64,000 bases of DNA from Mesorhizobium atlanticum (GTDB lineage Bacteria; Pseudomonadota; Alphaproteobacteria; Rhizobiales; Rhizobiaceae): assembly GCF_003289965.1 (NCBI RefSeq), contig NZ_QMBQ01000005.1:593208-657207 (forward strand), in the 5' to 3' direction. Made by a program: the position numbers and the translations under genes. Shown here piece by piece: positions 32,246-43,263 of this stretch (position 1 is the stretch's first letter; each line of letters starts with the position of its first letter). The notes under the pieces are model-generated. The model was not told the origin of the DNA. It worked only from the letters and a program-made list of their open reading frames with translations, and did no database searches.

Positions 32246-32530
32246 CTAGCGCTCCCAGGCGGGCCTGCGGACCATGCGCCCGTGAAGTTCTTCGGATGGC
32301 GTATTCGGAGCATCAAGCAGATCAAGAAATTTTTGATGCGCATCGGCATCAAGGAGGAAGATGCGCTGATCGAGAATGGTTTCCTCGGCTTGTTTGCGGG
32401 CGCTGTCCAGCACGAACTCCGACAATCTCATCCCGCGTAAATTTGCGGCGCGGCCAAGCACGGCCTTCGTCCCCGCCGGTGCCCGAATCTGAATGACATC
32501 CTTTTGTGCTGCATCCTTACGGGGCTTCAT
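32246..32530 (-). CDS. DUF1778 antitoxin (TacA-like, ribbon-helix-helix)
   Basis: A 94-residue protein with an N-terminal DNA-binding part (DVIQIRAPAGTKAVLGRAAN, about 11-30) and the DUF1778 core LRGMRLSEFVLDSARKQAEETILDQR (in part), ending with the toxin-binding tail FLDLLDAPNTPS. Such proteins pair with GNAT toxins that acetylate aminoacyl-tRNA. No GNAT gene follows; downstream there is only repeat DNA, so it looks like an orphan. ATG 32530 has AAGGG at 9 bp. ATG 32539 overlaps the lacI-type stop (ATGA) and is also possible. Confidence 0.8.
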   Translation of the reverse strand: MKPRKDAAQKDVIQIRAPAGTKAVLGRAANLRGMRLSEFVLDSARKQAEETILDQRIFLLDADAHQKFLDLLDAPNTPSEELHGRMVRRPAWER

Positions 32531-32535
32531 CCTGC

Positions 32536-33642
32536 TCATCCCTTCACATCCGCCACGCTCTCCCGTTCCACCAGCGGGCATTCCAGCTTGGTGATGGGAT
32601 AGCGGCCGCGGCCGGGCGTCGGCGGGGTTTCGAGCTGCTCGATCGCCCATTGGCCCATTGCCAGGTGCGGCAGGATCGAGGTGGTCAGCGGCGGGAAGAG
32701 ATGGCGGGCGATCTCCTCGTCGTCATAGCCGACCACGGAAATGTCCTGCGGGATATGCAGGCCGGCTTCCTTCAGTGCCTCGTAGCAGCCGATCGCCGTA
32801 CGGTCGTTCTGGCAGAAGATGGCGGTGGGACGCTCCTTCAAGGCGAGCAGCTTGACCGTCGCGGCGTAGCCGGCGCTGGCCGACCAGTCGCCCTCGACCA
32901 CCAGCTCGGGGTCGAAGGGAATGTCGGCGGTGGCCAGGGCGCGGCGATAGCCTTTCAGCCGGTCCTGCGCGGCCTGCATCCACGGCTCGCCGGTGATGGT
33001 GGCGATACGGCGATGGCCATGCGCGATCAGGTGCCTGGTCGCGCTCTGGCCGCCGGCGATCTCGGAGGGAACCACGGCCGGGAAGGCATAGTCGGCGGTG
33101 TAGCAGTTGAGCAGGATGACCGGGATGTCGAGGCTGTAGAGGAAATCCGGCGCCGTGATCTCGCGGGTGAAGATGGTCATGTAGATCAGCGCCGAGATGC
33201 CGCGCCGCGTCAGCGCCTGGATGGCGCGCGGCTCCATCACCGAATCACCCATGGTCTGTGCCACCAGAAGCACATTGCCGGCGTTCCACGAGGCCTGTCG
33301 CGCGCCCTCGATGGCGACGACCGCCTCGGGGCTGGTGGCGAGCTGGTCGACCGCGAAGCCGATGACGCCGTCCAGGCCTTCGAACGGCGTCACCGGCGGC
33401 CTGAGCGCCGAGAACACGGGTGGCGAATAGCCCAGCGCTTTGGCCGCCTCGATAACCCGGTCGCGTGTCTGTTGCGACAGCCTGATGCCCGGCGAATTGT
33501 TGAGCACGAACGACACCGTCGCCTGCGAGCAGCCGGCGGCGCGGGCAATGTCGGTCATGGTGACGCGGCCCTTGGGCTTGGTGGCCGGCTTGCGGCGCCT
33601 GGAAGCCCCGGGAGGATCGCGCAGTTCCGTCGGTTCACTCAT
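32536..33642 (-). CDS. LacI/GalR family regulator, likely of the inositol importer
   Basis: A 368-residue regulator. A basic 27-residue extension precedes the helix-turn-helix (MTDIARAAGCSQATVSFVLN, about 29-48), then a LacI-type effector domain with the characteristic VVGYDDEEIA and TTSILPH segments near the end. It is divergent from ibpA-iatA-iatP across a 626 bp gap that holds operator-like dyads. A role in controlling inositol uptake is inferred from this position. Its stop overlaps a possible antitoxin start. Confidence 0.9.
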   Translation of the reverse strand: MSEPTELRDPPGASRRRKPATKPKGRVTMTDIARAAGCSQATVSFVLNNSPGIRLSQQTRDRVIEAAKALGYSPPVFSALRPPVTPFEGLDGVIGFAVDQLATSPEAVVAIEGARQASWNAGNVLLVAQTMGDSVMEPRAIQALTRRGISALIYMTIFTREITAPDFLYSLDIPVILLNCYTADYAFPAVVPSEIAGGQSATRHLIAHGHRRIATITGEPWMQAAQDRLKGYRRALATADIPFDPELVVEGDWSASAGYAATVKLLALKERPTAIFCQNDRTAIGCYEALKEAGLHIPQDISVVGYDDEEIARHLFPPLTTSILPHLAMGQWAIEQLETPPTPGRGRYPITKLECPLVERESVADVKG

Positions 33643-34268
33643 GGTCGTTTCCCAAACCCAGCCGGCTCTAAAGCAAAGGCGGCGGCAACGGCAAGATGGT
33701 CGAGGTCGATGCGTTTATCAAAAATACACATGGATAATAAGTATTAGCATATACGGCGCAGAGAGTCACTGGCGCGTCGCCTCACGACGAAAGTCTGGCG
33801 ACAAGGTCAACGATGCTGACAAATCCCGAGTTTCCCGCGCCACCGCAGGCCCAAGCGCGCTGGCTCTCCTCACTCCCGGCGCGTCTTTCGATTAGCGTCC
33901 CCTCCGCGTCGAAAGCGCGCTTCATGAGCTCACAACTAATAGTCTTTACTAATAGTCGTAAGCGTTCTACTGTCAACTCGTCGTGACCGACCGGGCCTTC
34001 GTTCGGCGCGGTAGGTGCGACGGACGCTCGCTCGAAACCCGGCTTTGTCGCCGGTCTGGGCCTGCATCCATTCTCACGAAAATGTCAGACAAATCGGACT
34101 ATTTACGAACGCCACATGAGTGTCTAGTGTCTCGACCGCGGCCCGATCGGCACCGTTCTTAAGTCGGCGGACCTTTGCGCCAGACCCTTGAGGAGGAGGG
34201 TTGTCCGGACCGCGGCCGAGACATCGGCGACGAGTTCTACAGTCAGGTTCTACAAGGGAGGTTGAACT
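33643..34268. promoter_or_regulatory. Divergent control region of lacI-type gene and ibpA operon
   Basis: 626 bp without a gene. Operator-like features: TAATA-AG-TATTA (33735-33746) near the lacI-type gene, and a tandem pair of palindromes ACTAATAGT at 33935-33943 and 33948-33956 (13 bp period) in the middle. A strong ribosome site AAGGGAGG precedes ibpA. No -35/-10 pair was fixed. Confidence 0.5.
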
Positions 34269-35231
34269 ATGAAATCCATGATTCGTAACGCATCTGTCGC
34301 CGCTGCGGCCCTGCTCATCGGGCTTGCGGCCACGGCGGTTACCCGCGCGGACGACAAGCCGACGCTGGCCTTCGTCGTCAACGGCGCGTCAGACTTCTGG
34401 AAGGCGGCGGAAGCCGGCGTGAAGAAGGCGCAGGGCGAATTGCCCGACTACAATCTCGAGCTCAAGTATCCGGAACAGTCCTCTGTCGCCATCCAGCAGC
34501 GCCTGATGGACGATCTGGTGACGGCAGGCGTCAAGGGCATCATGGTCTCGGCCGTCGATCCCAAGACCTCGACCGACGGGCTGAACAAGATCGCCTCGGA
34601 AACCGCGCTGTTCACCACCGACTCCGATGCGCCGCAGACCAAGCGCGTCGCCTATATCGGCTCGTCGAACGTCGATGCCGGCAAGCAGGCGGCCGAGATC
34701 GCCAAGAAGGCGATGCCGAACGGCGGCAAGTGCCTGGGCTTCGTCGGCCTGCTCGGCGCCGACAACGCCAAGGAACGCATCCAGGGCATGAAGGACGGGC
34801 TCGCCGGCAGCAAGATCGAGCTGGTCGACGTGCGCGGCGACGATATCGACCAGGCGCGCGCCAAGAAGAACGTCGAGGACGCGCTGGTCGCCAGCCCCGA
34901 CATCACCTGCATGGTCGGCTTCTACTCCTACAACACGCCGCGCATCTATGAAGCGCTGCGTGACGCCGGCAAGCTCGGCCAGATCACCGTCGTCGGCTTC
35001 GACGACGATCCGATCACGCTGGGCGGCGTCAAGGAAGGCACCGTTGCGGCGACCGTGGTGCAGCAGCCCTTCGAATGGGCCTATCAGGGCATGAAGCTGA
35101 TGGCCGCCTATCTGAAGGGCGACAAGTCGGGCATTCCGGCCAACGGCCTGATCATCATCCCGACCAAGATCATCGGCAAGGATGATGTCGACGCCTATGC
35201 CGCCAACCTCAAGGCGATGCAGGGCAAGTAA
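34269..35231 (+). CDS. ibpA: myo-Inositol ABC transporter substrate-binding protein
   Basis: A 320-residue periplasmic binding protein. The signal peptide is residues 1 to about 27 (ending VTRA), and the mature start is DDKPTLAFVVNGASDFWKAA. The two-lobe Peripla_BP_4 fold is visible from AVDPKTSTDGLNKIA and VGFDDDPITLGGVKEGTVAATVVQQP (shortened). It heads ibpA-iatA-iatP, the inositol import operon known from Caulobacter and rhizobia. The inositol assignment rests on family resemblance and the inositol-rich surroundings. Followed by a strong hairpin (35246-35275). Confidence 0.82.
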   Translation: MKSMIRNASVAAAALLIGLAATAVTRADDKPTLAFVVNGASDFWKAAEAGVKKAQGELPDYNLELKYPEQSSVAIQQRLMDDLVTAGVKGIMVSAVDPKTSTDGLNKIASETALFTTDSDAPQTKRVAYIGSSNVDAGKQAAEIAKKAMPNGGKCLGFVGLLGADNAKERIQGMKDGLAGSKIELVDVRGDDIDQARAKKNVEDALVASPDITCMVGFYSYNTPRIYEALRDAGKLGQITVVGFDDDPITLGGVKEGTVAATVVQQPFEWAYQGMKLMAAYLKGDKSGIPANGLIIIPTKIIGKDDVDAYAANLKAMQGK

Positions 35232-35245
35232 GCCCGGCACAGTTG

Positions 35246-35275
35246 CGCCGGCTCGAGGGGTTCCTTGAGCCGGCG
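35246..35275 (+). terminator. Hairpin between ibpA and iatA
   Basis: CGCCGGCTC / GAGCCGGCG closing a 12-base loop, 15 bp after the ibpA stop. Probably a partial terminator or RNA-protecting hairpin that raises binding-protein output over the membrane subunits. Confidence 0.7.
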
Positions 35276-35337
35276 TTCGTATTGACGGACCCGCCAAGGC
35301 CGGTCAGTCTGTGGCCCACCGGCTGCTATCAGGCGCG

Positions 35338-36899
<1,562 letters not shown>

Positions 36900-36903
<4 letters not shown>

Positions 36904-37895
36904 GCAAGAAAGATCTCGGCCTGCTGATCCTGATCCTGGTGGTCGGCGCGGTGGTGACCGCCATCAATCCGCGCTTCCTGTCGGCGATCAATCTCGCCAA
37001 CACCTCCAATCTCGTTGCCCTGTTCGGCATCCTGTCGATCGGCCAGGCTTTCGTCATCATCACCGGCGGCATCGAATTGTCGGTCGGCTCGCTGATCGCC
37101 CTGCTCGGCACGCTGTTCATCGACTTCATCGCGGTGCGCGAATTGGACTGGCCGCTGGCCTTCGTGGTGATCATCGTGCTCGGCGCAGTCATCGGCTTCG
37201 TGCATGGCTGGTTGATCACGCGGCTGAAACTGCAGCCTTTCGTGGTGACCCTGTGCGGCCTGCTCATTTATCGCGGCGTGGCGCGCTTCTACACCGCCGA
37301 CGGCACGGCGGGCTTCGCCTTCGGGCAGAATTTCCCGACGCTCGAATTCCTGACCGCGGGGCGCTCCTACGGCCTGCCGAACTCCTTTATCGCACTGATC
37401 GTCATCGCCATCGTCATGTGGGTGGTGCTGCATCGCTCGGTGTTCGGCCGCTATCTCTACGCCATCGGCAAGAACGAGGAAGCGGCGAAATATTCAGGCA
37501 TCCGCACCGGCCGGATCATCATCGCGGCCTATGTCATCTGCGGCGTGCTGACGGCGCTGTCGGCGATCTATTTCGCCATGTACACGCGTTCGATCTCGCC
37601 GGCGAGCCACGGCCAGTTCTACGAGCTCTATGCCATCGCGGCCGCCGTGCTCGGCGGCTTCTCGCTGCGCGGCGGCGAAGGCTCGCTGGTCGGCGTCATC
37701 CTCGGCACCGTGCTGCTGCAGGAGCTGCAGAACCTCGTCAATCTGCTCGGCATCCCCTCATCGCTCAACTTCGCGGTGATGGGCGGCGTGATCCTGATCG
37801 GCGTGCTGGTCGACCAGCAGTGGGGCGTCTTCCGAGCCCGGCGCCGCATGATCGAAGCGACGCGCCAGAACGTTGCGGGCGCGCCGGCGGAGTAG
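36900..37895 (+). CDS. iatP: myo-Inositol ABC transporter permease
   Basis: A 331-residue membrane protein with eight to ten helices and BPD_transp_2 signatures: ITGGIELSVGSLIALLGT and YAIGKNEEAAKYSGI. Translationally coupled to iatA. Together with ibpA and iatA it makes a complete importer without any catabolic gene in the same operon; the catabolic iol genes begin 6.5 kb further on. Confidence 0.92.
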
Positions 37896-38080
37896 TCCCG
37901 CCGTTTGGCCTACGGCCCTGATTGAGCCGATGCTCGCGGTGGAAGCCGCGAGGCGCGTTTGGATTCACGAGCGGATTGCAACAACACGTGAACCGGAAAA
38001 CTGCCCTTGTCGCAGAATTGGGGCTGGGCTAAGCAATTGGTATCTGAGGGTTCCAAGAACAAAAAATGGGAGACACACCT

Positions 38081-38923
38081 GTGACATCATCACGTTGGAT
38101 CGCGCTGGCCGCGCTGGCATTGACCTGTTCGACGCCTGCAATGGCCAAGGACTGGAAGACCGTTTCGGTCGCCATGGAAGGCTCCTATGCCCCCTGGAAT
38201 CAGACGGATGCCAGCGGCAAGATCGTCGGCTTCGAGGTGGACATTTTGAACGACGTCTGCGCCCGCGCGAAGCTCGAATGCAACATCGTCGCTCAGGACT
38301 GGGACGGCGTCATTCCCGGCCTCACGGCAGGCAAGTTCGACATCGTCATGGACGGCATGTCGATCACCGAAGAGCGCATGAAGACGATCGACTTCTCGAT
38401 CCCCTACGCGTCCTCGCCGGTGGCTTTCCTGGCAGACAAGAACGGTCCGCTGGCCAATATGTCCAACAAAGGCAAGATGATCGACCTGTCGAAGGACGAC
38501 GCCGAATCCAAAGCAGCGCTCGACACGCTGCGCAAGGAGCTCACCGGCAAGAATCTCGGCCTGCAGGTCTCGACCACCGAGGCGACCTTTGCCGACAAGT
38601 ATCTCAAGGACGTCGCCAACGTTCATGAATACAAGACCACCGACGAGCACGACCTCGACCTGATGGCCGGCCGTATCGACGTCGCCTTCGCCGACACCAC
38701 CTACTTCCTCGGCACGCTGGCCAAGCCCGATGCCAAGGACCTGGAATTCGTCGGCCCGCAGTTCAAGGGTGGCCCGATCCTCGGACCGGGCATTGGCGCT
38801 GCTTTCCGCAAGACCGACAAGGACCTGCAGGACATCTACAACAAGGCGCTCAAGGCCGCCATCGACGACGGCTCGGTGTCGAAATACAGCCTGCAATGGT
38901 TCAAGATCGACATTACCAAGTAA
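38081..38923 (+). CDS. Polar amino-acid/opine ABC transporter substrate-binding protein
   Basis: A 280-residue family 3 solute-binding protein. The signal peptide MTSSRWIALAALALTCSTPAMA comes from a GTG start at 38081, preferred over ATG 38066 because GGGAGAC lies between them. The mature domain shows VAMEGSYAPWNQTDASGKIVGFE and GVIPGLTAGKFDIVMDGMSIT (shortened) of the lysine/arginine/ornithine, octopine and nopaline group. It heads a four-gene operon to 41303. The ligand is unknown; a basic amino acid or opine is likely. Confidence 0.9.
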   Translation: MTSSRWIALAALALTCSTPAMAKDWKTVSVAMEGSYAPWNQTDASGKIVGFEVDILNDVCARAKLECNIVAQDWDGVIPGLTAGKFDIVMDGMSITEERMKTIDFSIPYASSPVAFLADKNGPLANMSNKGKMIDLSKDDAESKAALDTLRKELTGKNLGLQVSTTEATFADKYLKDVANVHEYKTTDEHDLDLMAGRIDVAFADTTYFLGTLAKPDAKDLEFVGPQFKGGPILGPGIGAAFRKTDKDLQDIYNKALKAAIDDGSVSKYSLQWFKIDITK

Positions 38924-38931
38924 TGTCGCGA

Positions 38932-38955
38932 CGGGAGCAGCCAAGGCTGCTCCCG
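38932..38955 (+). terminator. Hairpin after the amino-acid-binding protein gene
   Basis: A perfect 11 bp stem, CGGGAGCAGCC / GGCTGCTCCCG, with an AA spacer followed by TTCTT. It lies between the binding protein and the permeases, so some transcripts should stop here. Confidence 0.75.
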
Positions 38956-39000
38956 TTCTTGCATTGAGATAAGCAACCGTCGCCGGGAGGGAAGGCGTAC

Positions 39001-39747
39001 GTGGAGTTTCTCAACGATCTCAAGGACCAGGTGTCGACGGCCTATGAGCTGCTGGCCGCCGGTTGGGGCGTGCAGCTGCTCTGGGGCATCGCCTGGACGC
39101 TCGCCGTCACCGTCGTCTCGATGCTGATCGGGGCCGTGCTGGGCTCGCTGGTGGCGGCGGCCAAGCTCTCGCATCGCGGCGGGTTGAGGTTCATCGGCGA
39201 AAGCTACACCACCGTGTTCCGCGGCGAACCGGAACTTCTGATCATCTACCTGTTCTACTATGGCGGTACGCAGGTGCTGACCGGCGTGGCGCGGTCCACC
39301 GGGTCGATCGGATCGACCGACATCTTGAACATGCCGAGCTTTCTGGGCGGCGTGCTCGCGGTCGGCATCATTTCCGGTGCCTACCAGGCCGAGGTTTTTC
39401 GCGGCTCGTTCCTGGCGATCCATCGCGGCGAGCTGGAGGCCGCCCGCGCCTACGGCATGTCGGCCTGGCTGCGGTTTCGCCTCGTGATCGTGCCGCAGGT
39501 GCTGCGTCTCGCAGTGCCGGGGCTGGGCAATGTCTGGCAATTGACCATCAAGGATTCGGCGCTGATCTCGGTCACCGGCGTCGCGGAGCTGATGCTCACC
39601 GCGAACAAGGCGGCGCGCTCGACGCATCATTCGCTGCTTTTCTACACGGTCGCCGGTATCCTTTATTTGGTGATGACCTCGGTCTCGACGCCGATTTTCG
39701 AGAAGGCCGAGCGTTATACCTCGCGCAGTTTCACGCGGCCGAAGTGA
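39001..39747 (+). CDS. Amino-acid ABC transporter permease (HisQ type)
   Basis: A 248-residue inner-membrane protein with five hydrophobic helices and the EAA-like motif ELEAARAYGMSAWLRFRLVIVP at about 141-162 (quoted here in name only). The GTG start at 39001 follows GGGAGGGAAGG. It forms the channel with the second permease that starts 3 bp after its stop. The HisQ/HisM pair and the binding-protein type put it in the polar amino-acid uptake family. Confidence 0.92.
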   Translation: MEFLNDLKDQVSTAYELLAAGWGVQLLWGIAWTLAVTVVSMLIGAVLGSLVAAAKLSHRGGLRFIGESYTTVFRGEPELLIIYLFYYGGTQVLTGVARSTGSIGSTDILNMPSFLGGVLAVGIISGAYQAEVFRGSFLAIHRGELEAARAYGMSAWLRFRLVIVPQVLRLAVPGLGNVWQLTIKDSALISVTGVAELMLTANKAARSTHHSLLFYTVAGILYLVMTSVSTPIFEKAERYTSRSFTRPK

Positions 39748-39750
39748 GAG

Positions 39751-40488
39751 GTGGCGGTGGCTTTCGACTTCTACCTTTCGACCATGTGGAGCGTGCTCAA
39801 GGCGCTGCCGCTGACGCTCGAGATCTGGTTCTTCGGCATCGCCTTCGGGCTCCTCATCGCCACCGGCCTGACCTGGCTGCGGGCTTCAGGTTACAAACTG
39901 GGCGAATATTTCACCCGCGCCTATGTCTTCATCTTCCGCGGCTCGCCGCTCTTGGTGCAGCTCTATTTGATTTATTTCGGCCTCTCCCAGTTCGACTTCG
40001 TTCGCCACAGCCCGATCCTGTGGCCGATCCTGCGCGATCCGATGTATTGCACGATCGTCGCCATGGCCTTGAACACGGCCGCCTATGAGAGCGAGATTTT
40101 CCGTGGCGCGCTGCGGGCGGTGCCGGTCGGCCAGATCGAAGCGGCCAAGGCGTTCGGCATGTCGGCCTTCACCCGTTTCCGCCTCGTCACGCTGCCGATC
40201 GCGCTGCGGCTCGCCTTGCCCGCCTATTCGACCGAGATCATCCTGATGACCAAGGCGACCGCGCTCGCTTCCGTGGTCACGATCATGGAGATGATGGGAA
40301 CGGCGCAGAAGATCCAGCACGACACGTTCCGGCCGATCGAGGTGCTGACCTGCGCCGGCGTGATCTACCTGCTGCTCAATCTGTCGATCGCGCGGCTGTT
40401 CGCCTGGGTCGAATACCGGCTTTCGCCGCATCTGCGGCCGCCGCCCGAGCAGAGCCAGCAAATCAGACCCGTACCGGAGGTGTTGTGA
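39751..40488 (+). CDS. Amino-acid ABC transporter permease (HisM type)
   Basis: A 245-residue permease with five helices, an N-terminal segment MWSVLKALPLTLEIW and the coupling motif AAKAFGMSAFTRFRLVTLP. A GTG at 39751 is used as start. The stop overlaps the ATPase start as TGATG. It pairs with the HisQ-type permease upstream. Confidence 0.92.
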   Translation: MAVAFDFYLSTMWSVLKALPLTLEIWFFGIAFGLLIATGLTWLRASGYKLGEYFTRAYVFIFRGSPLLVQLYLIYFGLSQFDFVRHSPILWPILRDPMYCTIVAMALNTAAYESEIFRGALRAVPVGQIEAAKAFGMSAFTRFRLVTLPIALRLALPAYSTEIILMTKATALASVVTIMEMMGTAQKIQHDTFRPIEVLTCAGVIYLLLNLSIARLFAWVEYRLSPHLRPPPEQSQQIRPVPEVL

Positions 40489-41303
40489 TGTCGGCAAATG
40501 TCGCTGCTGCCGCGCAAGCGGCATCGTCCCCGGAGGACAAGTCGGCCATCAGCGTCAAGGACATGCGCAAATGCTTCGGCGACCATGAGGTGCTCAAGGG
40601 CATTTCGCTCGAAGCTCACAAGGGCGATGTCATCTCGATCCTCGGTTCGTCGGGTTCCGGCAAGAGCACGATGCTGCGCTGCATCAACCTGCTCGAGACG
40701 CCGGACTCCGGCGAAGTGCGGGTCGACGGCGAGCTCATCCGGATGAAGCAGGGGCGGGATGGCCGTCAGATGCCGGCCGATATACGCCAGGTGGAGCGCA
40801 TCCGCGCCAACCTTGCCATGGTTTTCCAGAGCTTCAATCTCTGGTCGCACATGACGGTGCTCGAAAACCTCGTCGCCGCGCCGACGCATGTTTTGAAGCG
40901 GCCGCGCGCGGAGTGCCTGGAGCAGGCCGAGGCATTGCTGAAGCGCGTCGGCATATGGGAGCGGCGCAACTACTACCCGCCGCATATGTCGGGCGGCCAG
41001 CAGCAGCGCGCCGCGATTGCCCGCGCCCTGGCGATGAACCCCAAGGTGATGCTGTTCGACGAGCCGACATCCGCGCTCGATCCGGAACTGGTCGGCGAAG
41101 TGCTGCGCGTCATGCGCTCGCTCGCCGAGGAAGGGCGCACCATGCTGGTCGTCACCCACGAAATGGGCTTTGCCCGCGACGTGTCCAGCAAGGTGATGTT
41201 CCTGCACAAGGGCGAGGTGGATTCGGTCGGCGAGCCGAAGGAGATGTTCGCCAGGCCGCCGACGCCTCAGTTCAAGCAGTTCATCGCCAACTTCAACAAG
41301 TGA
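40488..41303 (+). CDS. Amino-acid ABC transporter ATP-binding protein (HisP type)
   Basis: A 271-residue ATPase with Walker A GSSGSGKST (about 54-62), Q-loop VFQSFNLWSHMTVLEN, signature MSGGQQQR, Walker B MLFDEPTSALDPE and the switch His in VVTHEMGF. The ATG at 40488 overlaps the permease stop and follows GGAGGTG. It completes the operon 38081-41303. The 3' end lies 22 bp before repeat family E copy 1. Confidence 0.95.
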   Translation: MSANVAAAAQAASSPEDKSAISVKDMRKCFGDHEVLKGISLEAHKGDVISILGSSGSGKSTMLRCINLLETPDSGEVRVDGELIRMKQGRDGRQMPADIRQVERIRANLAMVFQSFNLWSHMTVLENLVAAPTHVLKRPRAECLEQAEALLKRVGIWERRNYYPPHMSGGQQQRAAIARALAMNPKVMLFDEPTSALDPELVGEVLRVMRSLAEEGRTMLVVTHEMGFARDVSSKVMFLHKGEVDSVGEPKEMFARPPTPQFKQFIANFNK

Positions 41304-41324
41304 AGACGGACATTGCTCGGCGCC

Positions 41325-41468
41325 AAGATGGGCTGAGATTCAGGTCAGGCCGAGCCGAAAGGGGTGGCTTCCGAGAACCGGAGCGGAGCGTACATTCAGT
41401 ACGTGAGCACCGGAAGCGCAGAAAGCCGCCATTTGCAGGCCGGCCTCACCTGAATCTCAGCACATCTT
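41325..41468 (+). repeat. Repeat family E, copy 1 (144 bp)
   Basis: Ends are 27 bp inverted repeats with two mismatches (AAGATGGGCTGAG... and ...CTCAGCACATCTT). Inside is a hairpin around GTAC-N5-GTAC. It lies between the convergent ABC ATPase and phnN and includes the last bases of the phnN stop codon. Copy 2 in the same orientation is at 44291-44459. Confidence 0.8.
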
Positions 41469-42090
41469 AGATCATGTCCGACAGATCGGAAAACGCCATC
41501 GCCTTGCGCAGCACCTCGGCGAAGCGTTCGCCGGCGACCTGCTTGTCGCCGCTGTTATCGATCGAGGTGACGTCCGGTCCCGTCAGCTTGACGCTGGTGC
41601 TGCGCGCCAGGCGGGCAAGCACCTCGCCGCGCGATTCGCGGCCGCGGGCCGCCAGCCGTTCGGCGAGAATCTCCGGCGCCGCGGTGATCTCGACCACGGC
41701 CAGATTGGCGTAGCGTTCGCGCAGCGCCGGGATGACCGCGCGGGAGACATTCGCCACAGCAACATGGCCGTTCGCCACGGCCCAGTCGACATCGGCCGGC
41801 AGGCCGTAGCGCAGGCCGTGCGCGTCCCAGCATAGCGAGAAGGCGCCGTCGGCCTCCGCCTCGGCAAAGGCCGCGTCCGCCAGCGTGTCGTGGTCCTCGC
41901 TTGCCGTGTCGCTCGGCCTGGTGATGACGCGGCGCACGAATTCCAGCCGCGTCTCGCCGGCGAAGCGTGCCTTCGCGTAGCCGATCACCGTGTCCTTGCC
42001 GGCGCCGCTCGGGCCTACCACCGCGACAAAGACGCCGTTGCGGATCGGCAGGCTCTCGGCCAGCTCGCGCTCGATGAGGGCCGAGACCAT
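41467..42090 (-). CDS. phnN: Ribose 1,5-bisphosphate phosphokinase PhnN
   Basis: A 207-residue guanylate-kinase-like protein with P-loop GPSGAGKD at 26-33 and the VRRVITRPSD segment after it. PhnN makes PRPP from ribose 1,5-bisphosphate in the carbon-phosphorus lyase pathway. The ATG at 42090 overlaps the phnM stop (TGATG), so the pair is coupled. The core C-P lyase genes phnGHIJKL are not in this window. Confidence 0.92.
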   Translation of the reverse strand: MVSALIERELAESLPIRNGVFVAVVGPSGAGKDTVIGYAKARFAGETRLEFVRRVITRPSDTASEDHDTLADAAFAEAEADGAFSLCWDAHGLRYGLPADVDWAVANGHVAVANVSRAVIPALRERYANLAVVEITAAPEILAERLAARGRESRGEVLARLARSTSVKLTGPDVTSIDNSGDKQVAGERFAEVLRKAMAFSDLSDMI

Positions 42091-43229
42091 CACGCGACCC
42101 GGCGGCCCTGGCGCCACACGGTGCGCACGACCGGCACATGGTCGTCGACGCGCACGCGCACCAGGTCGGCGCGGCGGCCGGGCTCGATGATGCCGCGGTC
42201 GGTGAGGCCGACCGCTTCGGCCGGGTTCTTGGAGACCATCGCCACGGCCTGGGGCAGCGTGATGCTTTCGACGACATCGCCGAGGAAGAAGGCCGACTGG
42301 ATCAGGCTGAAGGGGATGTAGTCCGACGACAGGATGTCGAGCAGGCCGTCGGCGGCAAGCGTGCGCGCCGACACATTGCCGGAATGCGAGGCGCCGCGCA
42401 TGACGTTGGGCGCGCCCATCAGCACGCCGAGGCCCGCCGCCTTCGAGGCCTTGGCCGCTTCTTCCGTCGTCGGGAACTCGGCGACGCGCACGCCTTGCTC
42501 GATCGCTTCGTCGACATGGCCCGCGGTCGCGTCGTCATGGCTGGCCAGCACGATGCCGCGTTCCCGGCAGGCGGCCGAGATGAAAACCCGATTTGGGCCG
42601 GAATTGCGGGCCGATTCCGCCATCCGCTTCTCGCAGAATTTCTGGAAGTCGCGGTCCGTCAGCTTCAGCTTGCGCTGGTAGTAATAGGCATAGGTCTCGA
42701 GATTGACGAACTGCCGCTGTCCAGGCGCATGGTCCATCAGCGAGGCGAGCTTCACCCGATCGTCGGTTTCGAAATTGGCGAAAGCCTCGAGGCAGTCCGG
42801 CGCCGAGACCTCGCAGCGCAAATGGATGAAATGGTCGGCCCTGAGCCGATCCTGGCGCACGCTGTCCTCGATCGCGTCGGCCAATTTGCGCACGTCGTCG
42901 GATTTCAGGTCGGCGTCCTCGTCCATGCCGACGCGCAAGGCGTCGAGCACGGTGGTGATGCCGGCGGTCGCCACCTGGGCGTCATGGGCAAGCACCGCGG
43001 CGATCGGGTTCCAGCGCACTTTCGGGCGCGGCGCGTAGTGGCCTTCGAGATGATCGGTGTGCAACTCGACCAAACCCGGAATGATATAGTCGCCGCCCAT
43101 ATCCTCGCCGGTGCGGGCAGCGCCCGGTTCGACGGCGGCGATCAGGCCGTCGCGCAACAGAAGCGAGCCCTCGACGATTTCGTCGGGCAGCACGATGCGG
43201 GCATTGGTGAGAACGGTTTCGGCGGTCAT
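42090..43229 (-). CDS. phnM: Alpha-D-ribose 1-methylphosphonate 5-triphosphate diphosphatase PhnM
   Basis: A 379-residue amidohydrolase-fold enzyme with metal motif LVELHTDHLEGH (His57 and His60) and ASHDDATAGHVDEA further on, typical of PhnM. It removes diphosphate from ribose methylphosphonate triphosphate, the product of the PhnGHIL complex. It is the first gene of a phnM-phnN pair, with a palindromic repeat in its leader (43264-43301). Confidence 0.95.
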   Translation of the reverse strand: MTAETVLTNARIVLPDEIVEGSLLLRDGLIAAVEPGAARTGEDMGGDYIIPGLVELHTDHLEGHYAPRPKVRWNPIAAVLAHDAQVATAGITTVLDALRVGMDEDADLKSDDVRKLADAIEDSVRQDRLRADHFIHLRCEVSAPDCLEAFANFETDDRVKLASLMDHAPGQRQFVNLETYAYYYQRKLKLTDRDFQKFCEKRMAESARNSGPNRVFISAACRERGIVLASHDDATAGHVDEAIEQGVRVAEFPTTEEAAKASKAAGLGVLMGAPNVMRGASHSGNVSARTLAADGLLDILSSDYIPFSLIQSAFFLGDVVESITLPQAVAMVSKNPAEAVGLTDRGIIEPGRRADLVRVRVDDHVPVVRTVWRQGRRVA

Positions 43230-43263
43230 CTCGGGCGGTCCTGTCTCAAGCGGTCATTTCAGA

